From NCBI GenBank assembly GCA_018263365.1, contig JAANXI010000134.1, positions 1 to 12,005 on the forward strand: DNA of 12,005 nt, in the 5' to 3' direction. Source of the DNA: Fidelibacterota bacterium. GTDB taxonomy: Bacteria; Fidelibacterota; JAANXI01. The translations under genes were made by a program, and so were the position numbers. Position 1 is the stretch's first letter. Every line of letters starts with the position of its first letter. Shown piece by piece: positions 1 to 7,151 of the stretch. Under the pieces are notes generated by a model, which was not told the origin of the DNA, did no database searches, and saw nothing but the letters and a program-made list of their open reading frames with translations.

Positions 1-374
1 CTTGGCGGCGGATCATATAATCTCGTGAACGAGGCCAAGTCAGACGGAACGCCGTTCGATGTGGACTACAGCGGGTTGGAGATGGAATACATTGGCCGGC
101 CCATGGATCTCATCCATTACTCTGTGTATCTCCTAATCGGCGGCGGTGATATCCGTGAACGAAAGGATGATAACCCATTGAATTCCGTCCTGGATGCCGA
201 TGGCATCTTCGTGATTGCGCCGGAAGCAAATCTGCTGGTCAATGTCACTGAGCGTTTCCTCTGGGAGCCGGGCTGGGATATCGCTGGGTCAATGGCGTGG
301 AAATCCTGGGATTGACCAATACCGATCTTCGGGGGCTTTCTGCCTCGTTGACCTTTGAGTTTGGTTCGTTTTGA
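1..374 (+). pseudogene. Outer-membrane beta-barrel-like protein, 3' part, interrupted by a frameshift
   Basis: The reading frame is open from base 1 (LGGGSYNLVNEAKSDG...), so the true start lies upstream of the window. The visible part has alternating aromatic/hydrophobic strands and a glycine-rich 'YLLIGGGDI' segment, then 'FVIAPEANLLVNVTERFL', which resembles the last strands of a small outer-membrane beta-barrel as seen in FCB-group bacteria. In this frame the protein ends at a TGA at 313-315 with an unlikely tail (WEPGWDIAGSMAWKSWD). Switching frame at about 259-261 gives a far better ending, LGAGLGYRWVNGVEILGL then TNTDLRGLSASLTFEFGSF, with a stop at 372-374; the terminal aromatic residue suits a barrel end. 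One base therefore appears to be missing near 260, through either a real mutation or a sequence error. No function beyond a membrane barrel can be stated. Confidence 0.65.
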
Positions 375-387
375 TCTGATCCCTTTC

Positions 388-429
388 ATCCCCGCATTAA
401 GCGCCGATTCCGTCGCTTATTGCGGGGAT
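388..429 (+). terminator. Strong stem-loop after the barrel gene, possible terminator
   Basis: ATCCCCGCATTAAGCG (388-403) pairs with CGCTTATTGCGGGGAT (414-429) with one mismatch in 16 pairs and a 10-base loop. It lies 13 bases after the restored stop of the frameshifted gene and about 100 bases before the next start. No T-run follows at once, so it may be a factor-dependent terminator, an mRNA-stabilising hairpin or a REP-like repeat rather than a classic intrinsic terminator. The rest of 375-530 is AT-rich; I see no confident promoter there. Confidence 0.45.
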
Positions 430-530
430 TGGTTCCATAGATTATTTCCCTACATTTTTTCCGAATTTTTTTCATATTATGAGTAATATTGTCATAAATA
501 CTGAATAATGTGAGGGAGGGAAGTAAATCA

Positions 531-1673
531 ATGGAAGATCAATGGAAAACGTATAATCCGAATGGGTCAAAACGGGTCATCGTTACCAAGGAATTACCGG
601 GAACGAAATGGTTGGATATTCTGCAGGAGAGCGACTGCCGGGTGGACGTGGGACAGTCCAGAGATATCGTGAGCAACGAGGAAATCAAATCCACTATTGG
701 CGAAAAGTGCGATGGTGTGATCGGACAACTCACTGAAGACTGGAATGAGGAACTTTTTGAGGCATTGAACAACGCAGGCGGCACTGCCTACAGTAATTAT
801 GCAGTGGGATATGATAACGTGAGCGTCGATGCCGCATCGAAAAACGGAATTGCTGTCGGCAACACGCCCGGTGTATTGACTGAGACGACTGCAGAGATGG
901 CGGTAGCGCTGACGTATTCTGTCGCCCGGAGAGTTGTGGAGGCCGATGAGTTTATGCGGAACGGAAAATACGACAGCTGGCTGCCGGATTTATTCCTCGG
1001 AAATCGCTTGTGGAAGAAAACCGTCGGGGTTATTGGCGCAGGTCGCATTGGCTCAGCATACGCCCGTATGATGGTGCAGGGCGAGCACATGGATTTGATT
1101 TACTATGATATTTATCAGAATAAACAGTTGGAAAAGGATGTAAAGGCGTTTGCGAAATTCCTGGAATCTCATGGTGAAGAGCCGGTAAGTATTACCCGTG
1201 CGGACTCTATTGAAGAAGTGCTGAAAACAGCTGATGTGCTGAGCCTGCATCCTGTGTTGAATGACAAGACCTTTCACATGATTACGGGCAAGGAGCTCGC
1301 AATGATGAAGAAGGATGCTATCCTGATAAACGTCAGTCGCGGGCCGGTCATCAAGGAAGCAGACCTGGTAGAGCATTGTCGCAACAACCCGGATTTTCGC
1401 GCCGGACTGGACGTATTTGAGGATGAACCGGAGATGGAACCCGGTCTGCCTGATCTGTCCAATGTGACCATCGTTCCGCATATCGCATCGGCAACCCGGT
1501 GGACGAGGGAAGGAATGGCGGTGTTGGCCGCGTCCAACGTGGCTGGCATCCTGAATAACTATCCCGCCTGGGAAGATGAGGATATTTCGCCGTTTCTGAC
1601 CGATGACCCGCCGAAAGCCGCGCCCAGTATTATTAACGCACAGGCGGATGGTGTGCCGTCCAATAGCGGCTGA
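531..1673 (+). CDS. NADH-dependent hydroxypyruvate reductase / glycerate dehydrogenase, plant-HPR1-like
   Basis: A cytosolic D-2-hydroxyacid dehydrogenase expected to reduce hydroxypyruvate (and probably glyoxylate) to D-glycerate (glycolate) with NADH. The 380-residue protein has the family layout. A substrate-binding part includes GQLTEDW (65-71) and VGYDNV (92-97). The Rossmann motif is GAGRIG (169-174), and an acidic residue after the second strand (D193 in YYDIY) favours NAD(H). The catalytic set is R270 (NVSRGPV), E299 (DVFEDEP) and H317 (PHIAS). Many segments match my memory of plant peroxisomal HPR1, including KCDGVIGQLTEDW, NTPGVLTETTAE and RIGSAYARMMV, and the length is similar. It lacks the plant C-terminal SKL peroxisome signal and ends in PSNSG. 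ATG 531 is preferred over an upstream in-frame GTG (510) because GGAGG lies at 515-519, between the two. It heads a likely three-gene operon. A general 2-hydroxyacid dehydrogenase role cannot be excluded. Confidence 0.88.
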   Translation: MEDQWKTYNPNGSKRVIVTKELPGTKWLDILQESDCRVDVGQSRDIVSNEEIKSTIGEKCDGVIGQLTEDWNEELFEALNNAGGTAYSNYAVGYDNVSVDAASKNGIAVGNTPGVLTETTAEMAVALTYSVARRVVEADEFMRNGKYDSWLPDLFLGNRLWKKTVGVIGAGRIGSAYARMMVQGEHMDLIYYDIYQNKQLEKDVKAFAKFLESHGEEPVSITRADSIEEVLKTADVLSLHPVLNDKTFHMITGKELAMMKKDAILINVSRGPVIKEADLVEHCRNNPDFRAGLDVFEDEPEMEPGLPDLSNVTIVPHIASATRWTREGMAVLAASNVAGILNNYPAWEDEDISPFLTDDPPKAAPSIINAQADGVPSNSG

Positions 1674-1686
1674 CCCAGGAGAAAAG

Positions 1687-2052
1687 ATGACAGACAAACG
1701 CTCACAAGACGTTGATGCTTTCATTGAAAATCAATCTCCGGAATGGCAGGCAGTGCTTTCGGCGTTGCGGGCGCTCGTATTCGATGCCGAACGGAATCTG
1801 GAGGAGGCGAGTAAGTGGAACAGTCCCACATATAGCCTGAACGAGAATATTTGCAACTGTATGATGCATACCGACCACGTGAACCTTCAGTTCTTCAATG
1901 GCGCTAAGCTAAATGATCCCAAAGGTTTGTTGGAAGGGACTGGCAAGTCGATGCGGCATGTGAAAATCCACTCCCTGGACGATGTGAAGAACAACTACGG
2001 TGCGCTGGTTGCCCTGGTACGAACAGCTGCAGAATTAAATACATCGAAATAA
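1687..2052 (+). CDS. DUF1801 domain protein (YdhG-like)
   Basis: A small 121-residue soluble protein of the DUF1801/YdhG-like group. Seen in the sequence: an N-terminal helical part (VDAFIENQSPEWQAVLSALR, 9-28), the characteristic 'EASKWNSPTYS' (40-50), 'NLQFFNGAKLNDP' (66-78) and 'LLEGTGKSMRHVKI' (81-94), then a C-terminal helix. No signal peptide, membrane segment or catalytic motif is visible. The biochemical role of the family is poorly established; a Bacillus member has been linked to iron handling, but nothing here supports that use. AGGAG at 1677-1681 fixes the start at ATG 1687; longer in-frame versions would overlap the reductase gene. It follows that gene by 13 bases and precedes the SRPBCC gene by 12, so the three are probably co-transcribed. 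Confidence 0.82.
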   Translation: MTDKRSQDVDAFIENQSPEWQAVLSALRALVFDAERNLEEASKWNSPTYSLNENICNCMMHTDHVNLQFFNGAKLNDPKGLLEGTGKSMRHVKIHSLDDVKNNYGALVALVRTAAELNTSK

Positions 2053-2064
2053 AAGGACGAGACT

Positions 2065-2487
2065 ATGGCTGATATAAAACATCAACTGGATATCGGGGCG
2101 TCACCGGAAAAAATCTATGAGGCGATTACATCACAGGAAGGTCTGTCAAATTGGTGGGCGGTGGATACCCGGGCAAAACCCGAAGTCGGTTCTGTTGCGA
2201 AGTTCGGCTTCAACAAGCGCCGAACGGTTTTCGAAATGGAGGTGAAGGAGTTGACGCCGCCTTCGAAAATCCGCTGGGCGTGCAATGGTGGGCATCCGGA
2301 ATGGGAAGGCACGCGACTGGAGTTCGAAATCACAGAAACGGAGAAGGGTTCGAGCCTGTTATTCAGTCATCTCGACTGGGAATCCACGGACGGCATTTAT
2401 CCGATGTGCAGCTACGACTGGGCCGGCTATCTGTATAGCCTCCGCATGTATTGCGAAACCGGGGAAGGGCTGCCGCATCCGGAGTAA
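2065..2487 (+). CDS. SRPBCC / AHSA1-type START-like domain protein
   Basis: A 140-residue single-domain protein of the SRPBCC superfamily (Aha1-like). These form a helix-grip fold with a hydrophobic pocket, and ligands vary widely. The N-terminal signature is clear: 'IGASPEKIYEAITSQEGLSNWW' spans 10-31, with the typical W-W pair at 30-31, then 'KPEVGSVAKFGF' (38-49). Strands such as 'FEMEVKELTPPSKIRW' (56-71) and 'WEGTRLEFEIT' (80-90) follow, with a C-terminal helix around 'YLYSLRMYCETGEG' (122-135). No signal peptide is seen. AAGGA lies about 8 bases before ATG 2065. It is the third gene of the reductase operon, 12 bases after the DUF1801 stop. The substrate or ligand cannot be inferred from sequence. 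Confidence 0.85.
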   Translation: MADIKHQLDIGASPEKIYEAITSQEGLSNWWAVDTRAKPEVGSVAKFGFNKRRTVFEMEVKELTPPSKIRWACNGGHPEWEGTRLEFEITETEKGSSLLFSHLDWESTDGIYPMCSYDWAGYLYSLRMYCETGEGLPHPE

Positions 2488-2515
2488 AGAGAAGGCAATA
2501 GTGTAAAGCAATCGG

Positions 2516-2589
2516 CATTCTGAGCAGAGCGTCAGCGGAGTCGAAGAATCTCCTTGAGTATGAAGTGGAAGTAATGAAATCCTTCGACT
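2516..2589. repeat. Dispersed-repeat-like element with GTCGAAG / CTTCGAC arms
   Basis: The segment starting CATTCTGAGCAGAGCG (2516) and ending AGTCGAAGAATCTCC (2539-2553) looks like an intergenic repeat I recall from many environmental bacterial genomes. An inverted partner follows: AGTCGAAGAAT (2539-2549) pairs with ATCCTTCGACT (2579-2589) with one mismatch, giving a stem-loop with a 29-base loop. It lies just after the SRPBCC gene stop. Only one copy is in this window, so repetitiveness is from recall and is not shown here. Confidence 0.5.
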
Positions 2590-2732
2590 ATATCCTGAAG
2601 GTATCAGAATATTGCTCTGGATAACATTTGGGAACTGAATAATCCATGAAACGAAATGCCATATTGGGAGAAACCAGGATGGCTGGACTTTGTAGAGCAT
2701 TACGGAACTTGGAAAGATGGATGTTTTCCCAT

Positions 2733-2760
2733 GGAGAGACGTTCCATGGAACGTCTCTAC
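2733..2760. repeat. GTAGAGACG-family palindrome (perfect 24-bp core)
   Basis: Bases 2735-2758 form a perfect palindrome: AGAGACGTTCCA followed by its exact reverse complement TGGAACGTCTCT. One further pair (2733/2760) extends it after a single mismatch. The right arm ends ACGTCTCTAC, the same end as the element at 9576-9623, so both belong to one small inverted-repeat family. It could extrude as a cruciform or form a tight RNA hairpin. It lies in convergent intergenic DNA, as REP-like or MITE-like elements often do. Confidence 0.75.
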
Positions 2761-2831
2761 CTAATTGAAAATATTGATCTTATGATGTCTCATTATTGAC
2801 CATCTATTTCGATTCATGAATTACAATTAGC

Positions 2832-2865
2832 AAAAAAGCCTCCGGGGTATGCCGGAGGCTTTTTT
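2832..2865 (-). terminator. Intrinsic terminator of the efflux operon, probably bidirectional
   Basis: AAAAAAGCCTCCGG (2832-2845) and CCGGAGGCTTTTTT (2852-2865) form a perfect stem around a 6-base loop. GC-rich pairs are flanked by an A-run on one side and a T-run on the other, so it can terminate on both strands. It lies 36 bases beyond the RND gene stop on the minus strand and also faces the plus-strand reductase operon. It is a textbook shared terminator between convergent units. Confidence 0.92.
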
Positions 2866-2900
2866 ATCGGCTGTTTCAGGTTCAAAAGGCAAGAAACGCT

Positions 2901-5900
2901 TTATTCGGCCGCCTTCTTCGCCGCCCGTTTCAGCAGTGTTGTTTCAAAGATGTAATACAATGTCGGAATTACCACCAGTGTCAGGACAGTCGATACTGTC
3001 AAACCACCGATGACGGCGCGCGCCATAGGCGACCAGGTTTCGGCGCTGGCCCCGATCCCGAAGGAGAGCGGAAGCATAGCGAGGATAGTTGTGACCGCGG
3101 TCATCAGGACCGGTCGTAATCTGCGTCGCCCGCCTTCCAGTGCTGCCTCCTGAAGACTGTATCCGTGTTTTTCGCGCAACTGGTTTATGTAATCGATCAT
3201 GACAATACCATTGTTCACCACAATTCCAACCAGGAGCATTCCTCCTATCAGAGCGGTGACGCTCAGGGTTGTGTTCGTAATGAACAGCGCCCAGAGCACT
3301 CCGATGAACGCCAATGGAATCGTAAAGAGGATGACAAACGGGTCCAAAAACGATTCGAACTGGCTCGCCATGACCATGTACACCAGGGCGATAGCCGCAA
3401 GAATGGCTAGTCCCAATGCCTGAAACGATTCCTGGAAGTCCTCTGCCGCGCCCCCGATCTCCCACCGGAATTCGGAGGGAAAGGACATATCGCGGAGCGC
3501 ATCTTGCACGTCGCTCGTTGCGCTGCGGAGATCCCGTCCGGAAACATTGGCGCTCACAGCCACCACACGTTCCTGATCTTCACGCTCGATGCTCACCGGA
3601 CTTACACCCTGTTCGATGGCGGCAACCTGTTCCAGGGGAACCTGTGTACCGGAGGGTGTAGAGATAAACAGGTTGGACAGGTCCTCTTTACTGTTGCGGA
3701 ACGGTCGCTGCAGCTGAACGAAGATATTGTATTCATCGCCACCTTCCCGGTATTGCGAGGCGACCGTTCCTCCGACGTAGCTGGAAATGGACCGGGCAAT
3801 GGAGGCCGTGCTGAGACCAAAAGCCGACAGCCTGTCCCTGTCGAAGTGCACCTGATATTCCGGTTTCCCGGTTTCAAAGGACTTCTCGACGTCGACAATT
3901 CCTTCGATTTCATTCAGCCGCTCTTCGACCCTTGTGGCAAGTTCACGGCCGATCTCAAGGTCGTGTCCTTTGACCACCACTTCAATATCTTTGCCGCCGA
4001 ACATCGCGCCGCCGCCCTGGCTGAAGGACATATTCACGCCGGGATACTTATCAAAGTAGGAGCGGAGTGTATCCTGAATTTCAAACTGTGACCGGTCTCG
4101 TTCTGTAAGATCTTCCAGGCGAACCATTATTTCGCCCTTATTGGCTGCGGCGGTCCCGAATAGCGCGCTGAAACCTTCACCCGTGCCAAAATTCACATAG
4201 GTGTTTTCGGCTTCCGGCACCTTTTGTTGGACTAACTGTTCGATTTCGCGGAATGTTTTCCTGGTCTCTTCCAGATTGGTACCGACTGCCCGCTCCACTG
4301 ACATCTGAACCATCCCTTCGTCAGTTTCAGGCATAAACTCTCCACCGATAATCGGAAATAATCCAAGGGATATCAAGAACAACACAATTGCAGAGATGAC
4401 AATGGTTTTGCGATGTCCGAGTGCATATTTCAGCACTCCGTAATACTTTTCGTCCAGGTTCCGCAACAAATCCGTCACCCAGCCTGTTATCCGGCTAATC
4501 AGTGGGGATTTCCGGGCGACGTCATTGAGTTTCAACATGCGGGAGGACATCAAGGGGATGAGTGTCAACGCCACAAACAGACTGGTGGTGAGCGAAAAGA
4601 CAATAGTGACCGCCATATCGTTGAACAGGACACCTGCAATCCCCGGGACGAACAGGATCGGGACGAAAACGGCCAGAGTCGTGAGCGTTGAGGCGATAAT
4701 CGCCATGCTGACTTCGGAAGTGCCCTCGTCAGCGGCTTCGCGAATCGGTTCGCCCTGTTCCCGGTGACGGAAGATGTTTTCGAGCACAACGATGGAGTTA
4801 TCCACCAGCATCCCGGTGGCGAGGGCCAGTCCAGCCATTGATATGATATTGAGCGTCACTCCGGCCTGATCCATCACAAAGAACGTAGCGATGACCGACA
4901 CCGGAATTGAGACCGCTACAATGATCGCGCTGCGGACATTCCGGAGAAAAAACAGCAATACCAGTCCGGCAAGCAGGAAGGCCTGAAGCGCAGTATTGGT
5001 CAGATTGCTGATGGAATCTTTAATAAAACTCGCCAGGTCGTAGATGACTTCAATTTCCGTACCGGAGCCTGCCACTTCTTCCAGATCCGGAATGGCGTTC
5101 AGGACGGCTTCGGTCGCATTGACGGTATTGGCGTCCGACTGTTTCATCACAACGAGCACAACGCTCTCTTTCCCGTTGTTGCGCACGTAGCTGTTTCGTT
5201 CCTTAAAACCATCGACTACCTCGGCGACTTCCTCAAGATGGATTGGCGTGTTACTCTTTTGTCCGACAACCACCTTTTTAATCTGATCCACCGACTGGAA
5301 TTCGCCGTACGTCCGGACGCTGTACTCGCTCATTCCTTCTTCCATCTGCCCGCCGGGAATTTGGAGGTTCTCCATGCGGATGGCATTGATTATCTGGTTG
5401 ATATCAATCCCTTTGGCGGCGAGTTCCCGTGGCTCCACTTTTACATTGATTTGACGCTCAAGTCCGCCCTGAGCATCTGCGGAGGCCACACCGGGAATAC
5501 GCTCGATCCGCGGCTCGATCTTTTCCTTGGCCACCTCCCGGAGTTCGGCCTGTCCCAGTTGATCGCTGGAGAGCGCCAGAAATGCAATAGGCTGCATCGA
5601 AGGATCGAAGGCGAAGGTGATCGGATCGCTGACCTCCTCCGGCAGCATATCCCGGACGATGTCGAGGTTCTTCCGAACGTCGATCTCCGCCTGATCCATA
5701 TCCGTGCCCCAGTCGAACTCGATGATCAATATTGAGGTGCCGCTCATGGATCGAGAGTTGATAGTCTCGATGTTCTCCACGGAGGTAACGGCCTCTTCCA
5801 TGGGACGCGTTACCAGGTTTTCCATATCATACGGTCCCACGCCCTCGTATTGGGTGATAACACCGATAACCGGGAAGGTGACGTCCGGAAAGAGATCGAC

Positions 5901-5999
5901 TTTCAGGCGCGACAGTGAGAACAGGCCAAACCCGATGACGATCAAAAAGATCATCGTAAAGGTAATGCCGCGCCGGATCGCAGTTTTCGACAAAATCAT
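2901..5999 (-). CDS. RND-family efflux pump inner-membrane permease (AcrB-like)
   Basis: The proton-driven pump subunit of a tripartite drug/solute exporter. The 1032-residue protein has the RND layout: TM1 at 11-30, a large periplasmic porter domain (about 35-335), TM2-TM6 (337-484), TM7 (531-552), a second periplasmic domain (about 555-855) and TM8-TM12 (862-1018). Family signatures are 'FPDVTFPVIGVITQYEGVGP' (37-56), TM4 'GMLVDNSIVVLENIFRHREQ' (396-415) and TM10 'VGIVVNNGIVMIDYINQLRE' (924-943). Aligned by eye to AcrB, D400 matches the essential Asp407, but Asp408 is N401 and Lys940 is N929; R960 and T967 (cf. Arg971, Thr978) are kept. ATG 5999 overlaps the adaptor stop by 4 bases (ATGA), with a strong AAGGAGG about 7 bases upstream. 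It is the last gene of the operon, before the 2832-2865 terminator. Substrates cannot be predicted; the sequence reads as drug-exporter (HAE-like) rather than heavy-metal type. Confidence 0.96.
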   Translation of the reverse strand: MILSKTAIRRGITFTMIFLIVIGFGLFSLSRLKVDLFPDVTFPVIGVITQYEGVGPYDMENLVTRPMEEAVTSVENIETINSRSMSGTSILIIEFDWGTDMDQAEIDVRKNLDIVRDMLPEEVSDPITFAFDPSMQPIAFLALSSDQLGQAELREVAKEKIEPRIERIPGVASADAQGGLERQINVKVEPRELAAKGIDINQIINAIRMENLQIPGGQMEEGMSEYSVRTYGEFQSVDQIKKVVVGQKSNTPIHLEEVAEVVDGFKERNSYVRNNGKESVVLVVMKQSDANTVNATEAVLNAIPDLEEVAGSGTEIEVIYDLASFIKDSISNLTNTALQAFLLAGLVLLFFLRNVRSAIIVAVSIPVSVIATFFVMDQAGVTLNIISMAGLALATGMLVDNSIVVLENIFRHREQGEPIREAADEGTSEVSMAIIASTLTTLAVFVPILFVPGIAGVLFNDMAVTIVFSLTTSLFVALTLIPLMSSRMLKLNDVARKSPLISRITGWVTDLLRNLDEKYYGVLKYALGHRKTIVISAIVLFLISLGLFPIIGGEFMPETDEGMVQMSVERAVGTNLEETRKTFREIEQLVQQKVPEAENTYVNFGTGEGFSALFGTAAANKGEIMVRLEDLTERDRSQFEIQDTLRSYFDKYPGVNMSFSQGGGAMFGGKDIEVVVKGHDLEIGRELATRVEERLNEIEGIVDVEKSFETGKPEYQVHFDRDRLSAFGLSTASIARSISSYVGGTVASQYREGGDEYNIFVQLQRPFRNSKEDLSNLFISTPSGTQVPLEQVAAIEQGVSPVSIEREDQERVVAVSANVSGRDLRSATSDVQDALRDMSFPSEFRWEIGGAAEDFQESFQALGLAILAAIALVYMVMASQFESFLDPFVILFTIPLAFIGVLWALFITNTTLSVTALIGGMLLVGIVVNNGIVMIDYINQLREKHGYSLQEAALEGGRRRLRPVLMTAVTTILAMLPLSFGIGASAETWSPMARAVIGGLTVSTVLTLVVIPTLYYIFETTLLKRAAKKAAE

Positions 6000-7129
6000 A
6001 TCCGGCCCTCCTTCTCAACGATCCGCACTTTGGACGAATCCTCCAGATTGCTCTGTCCAATCAGGACTACTTTCTCGCCGGAGGACAATCCGGATGTGAC
6101 TTCCACGAGCCCTTCTTCTTCGATACCGGTTTCGATAGTACGGTAGTATGCGCGATCGTTGTCCACCGTGTACACATGGTTTTCTCTGAGAATTTGCTGG
6201 CGTCCCAGTTCATCCTGCACAAGTTCGGTTTTCTGCAATACTGCATATTTTGGTATGGTGATGGTGTTTTCGCGGGTTTCCAGATAGATGGTCACCTCGG
6301 CGAACATGCCGGGCCGCAGGAGAGAATTTGGGTTCGGAATCCGGATTTCGGCGGCGATCATCCTGGACAGTGGATCAATCACTGGACTTATCTTCGAGAC
6401 GGTTCCTTTGAATGAAGTATCCGGGAGCGCCTTCACAGTGATGACGGATTCCAGTCCTGTACGCACATCATTGGCATAGCGCTCCACGATGTTTACCGCG
6501 ACTTTCACTGTATCCATTTGGACCACGGTCACGACCGGCATCTGCCCGGCAGCCATATCGCCTTCCTCCAGAAAGCGCTGTCCAACGATGCCGTTCAGCG
6601 GAGAACGGATATACGTATCGCCCAGTTGAGATTTAGCCTGATTCAGGGCCTCCTGCAGCGATCGCACCTGAGCGCGGGTCGCCTCCAGCTGTGTCTTGGT
6701 CCCGTCATATTGTTGCTGGCTGACAGCGTTCTCATTATAGAGCCGTAAGATGCGCTGATATTCGTTTTCCAGGTTATCTTGCTGGGCCTGCGCCTGTTCC
6801 AGGTTTGCCTGCACCTGTTTCACCCTGGATTTGAGGCTATTGTTTTGTACGACGGCAAGAAGATCGCCTTTTCGAACACTATCTCCCATCTCAACGTTCA
6901 TGGAAGTAATTCGATCCGGGATTTTTGAAAAAATACGAACTTCTTGTTTACCCTTCACATTGCCCAACAGGTTCAGCGATCGGTGCACCGTTCCATGCTT
7001 TGCGGTGAATAATTCCACGGCAACGACTTCTTCCACCGAGGCCTCCTCGCCCGCACTATCATTGGAACAGGAGAGAAGCGAGGCTATTACCATCATTGGT
7101 AAGAGTAAAATAATTATCTTTTTTAACAT
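5996..7129 (-). CDS. Lipoprotein membrane-fusion (periplasmic adaptor) protein of the RND pump, AcrA/HlyD family
   Basis: The periplasmic adaptor that links the RND pump to the TolC-like channel. From ATG 7129 the protein is 377 residues with a lipoprotein signal peptide (MLKKIIILLLPMMVIASLLS, then Cys21 in an LLSC lipobox). Barrel-sandwich halves follow: one with 'MGDSVRKGDLLAVVQNN' (about 81-97) and one with 'DTYIRSPLNGIVGQRFLEEG' (about 171-190). A Gln-rich alpha-hairpin coiled coil (about 99-168) lies between them, and beta-barrel and membrane-proximal domains (about 205-370) complete it. An in-frame ATG at 7159 would add 10 residues and overlap the tolC-like stop by 8 bases; I prefer 7129 because AAAGGA lies about 9 bases upstream and the signal peptide becomes canonical. 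Its stop overlaps the pump start by 4 bases, which points to translational coupling and fixed stoichiometry. Confidence 0.94.
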   Translation of the reverse strand: MLKKIIILLLPMMVIASLLSCSNDSAGEEASVEEVVAVELFTAKHGTVHRSLNLLGNVKGKQEVRIFSKIPDRITSMNVEMGDSVRKGDLLAVVQNNSLKSRVKQVQANLEQAQAQQDNLENEYQRILRLYNENAVSQQQYDGTKTQLEATRAQVRSLQEALNQAKSQLGDTYIRSPLNGIVGQRFLEEGDMAAGQMPVVTVVQMDTVKVAVNIVERYANDVRTGLESVITVKALPDTSFKGTVSKISPVIDPLSRMIAAEIRIPNPNSLLRPGMFAEVTIYLETRENTITIPKYAVLQKTELVQDELGRQQILRENHVYTVDNDRAYYRTIETGIEEEGLVEVTSGLSSGEKVVLIGQSNLEDSSKVRIVEKEGRI

Positions 7130-7151
7130 GCGATTTCGTCCTTTGATACGT

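Larger units (their letters stand above)
2488..2900. other. Convergent intergenic region between the reductase operon and the efflux operon
   Basis: No convincing gene lies on either strand. The stretch holds a GTCGAAG-type repeat (2516-2589), a perfect 24-bp palindrome (2735-2758) and a shared intrinsic terminator (2832-2865). Between 2590 and 2732 I see only AT-rich sequence without recognisable motifs. An open minus-strand frame reaching to about 2700 reads through the repeat and overlaps the SRPBCC gene, so I do not accept it. Confidence 0.7.

Noticed and set aside
484..512. Promoter-like TTGTCA and TAATGT before the reductase gene
   Set aside because: The boxes are only 11 bases apart, far from the 16-18 needed, so I do not call a promoter.
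1053..1724. Long minus-strand open frame (223 codons) opposite the reductase gene
   Set aside because: It lies antisense to a clearly conserved dehydrogenase, has no family resemblance and is rich in Arg/His/Ile as typical shadow frames are.
2359..2700. Minus-strand open frame of 113 codons
   Set aside because: Reads through the intergenic repeat (giving a 'DSSTPLTLCSE' string) and overlaps the SRPBCC gene antisense; no ribosome site.
2733..2760. Terminator for the plus-strand operon
   Set aside because: The palindrome has no loop and no T-run; the proper terminator is at 2832-2865.
3504..4091. Plus-strand open frame of 195 codons inside the RND gene
   Set aside because: Antisense shadow of a well-conserved pump; no ribosome site or recognisable domain.
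5238..5735. Plus-strand open frame of 165 codons opposite the RND N-terminal part
   Set aside because: Antisense to a strongly conserved region; composition explained by the opposite coding frame.
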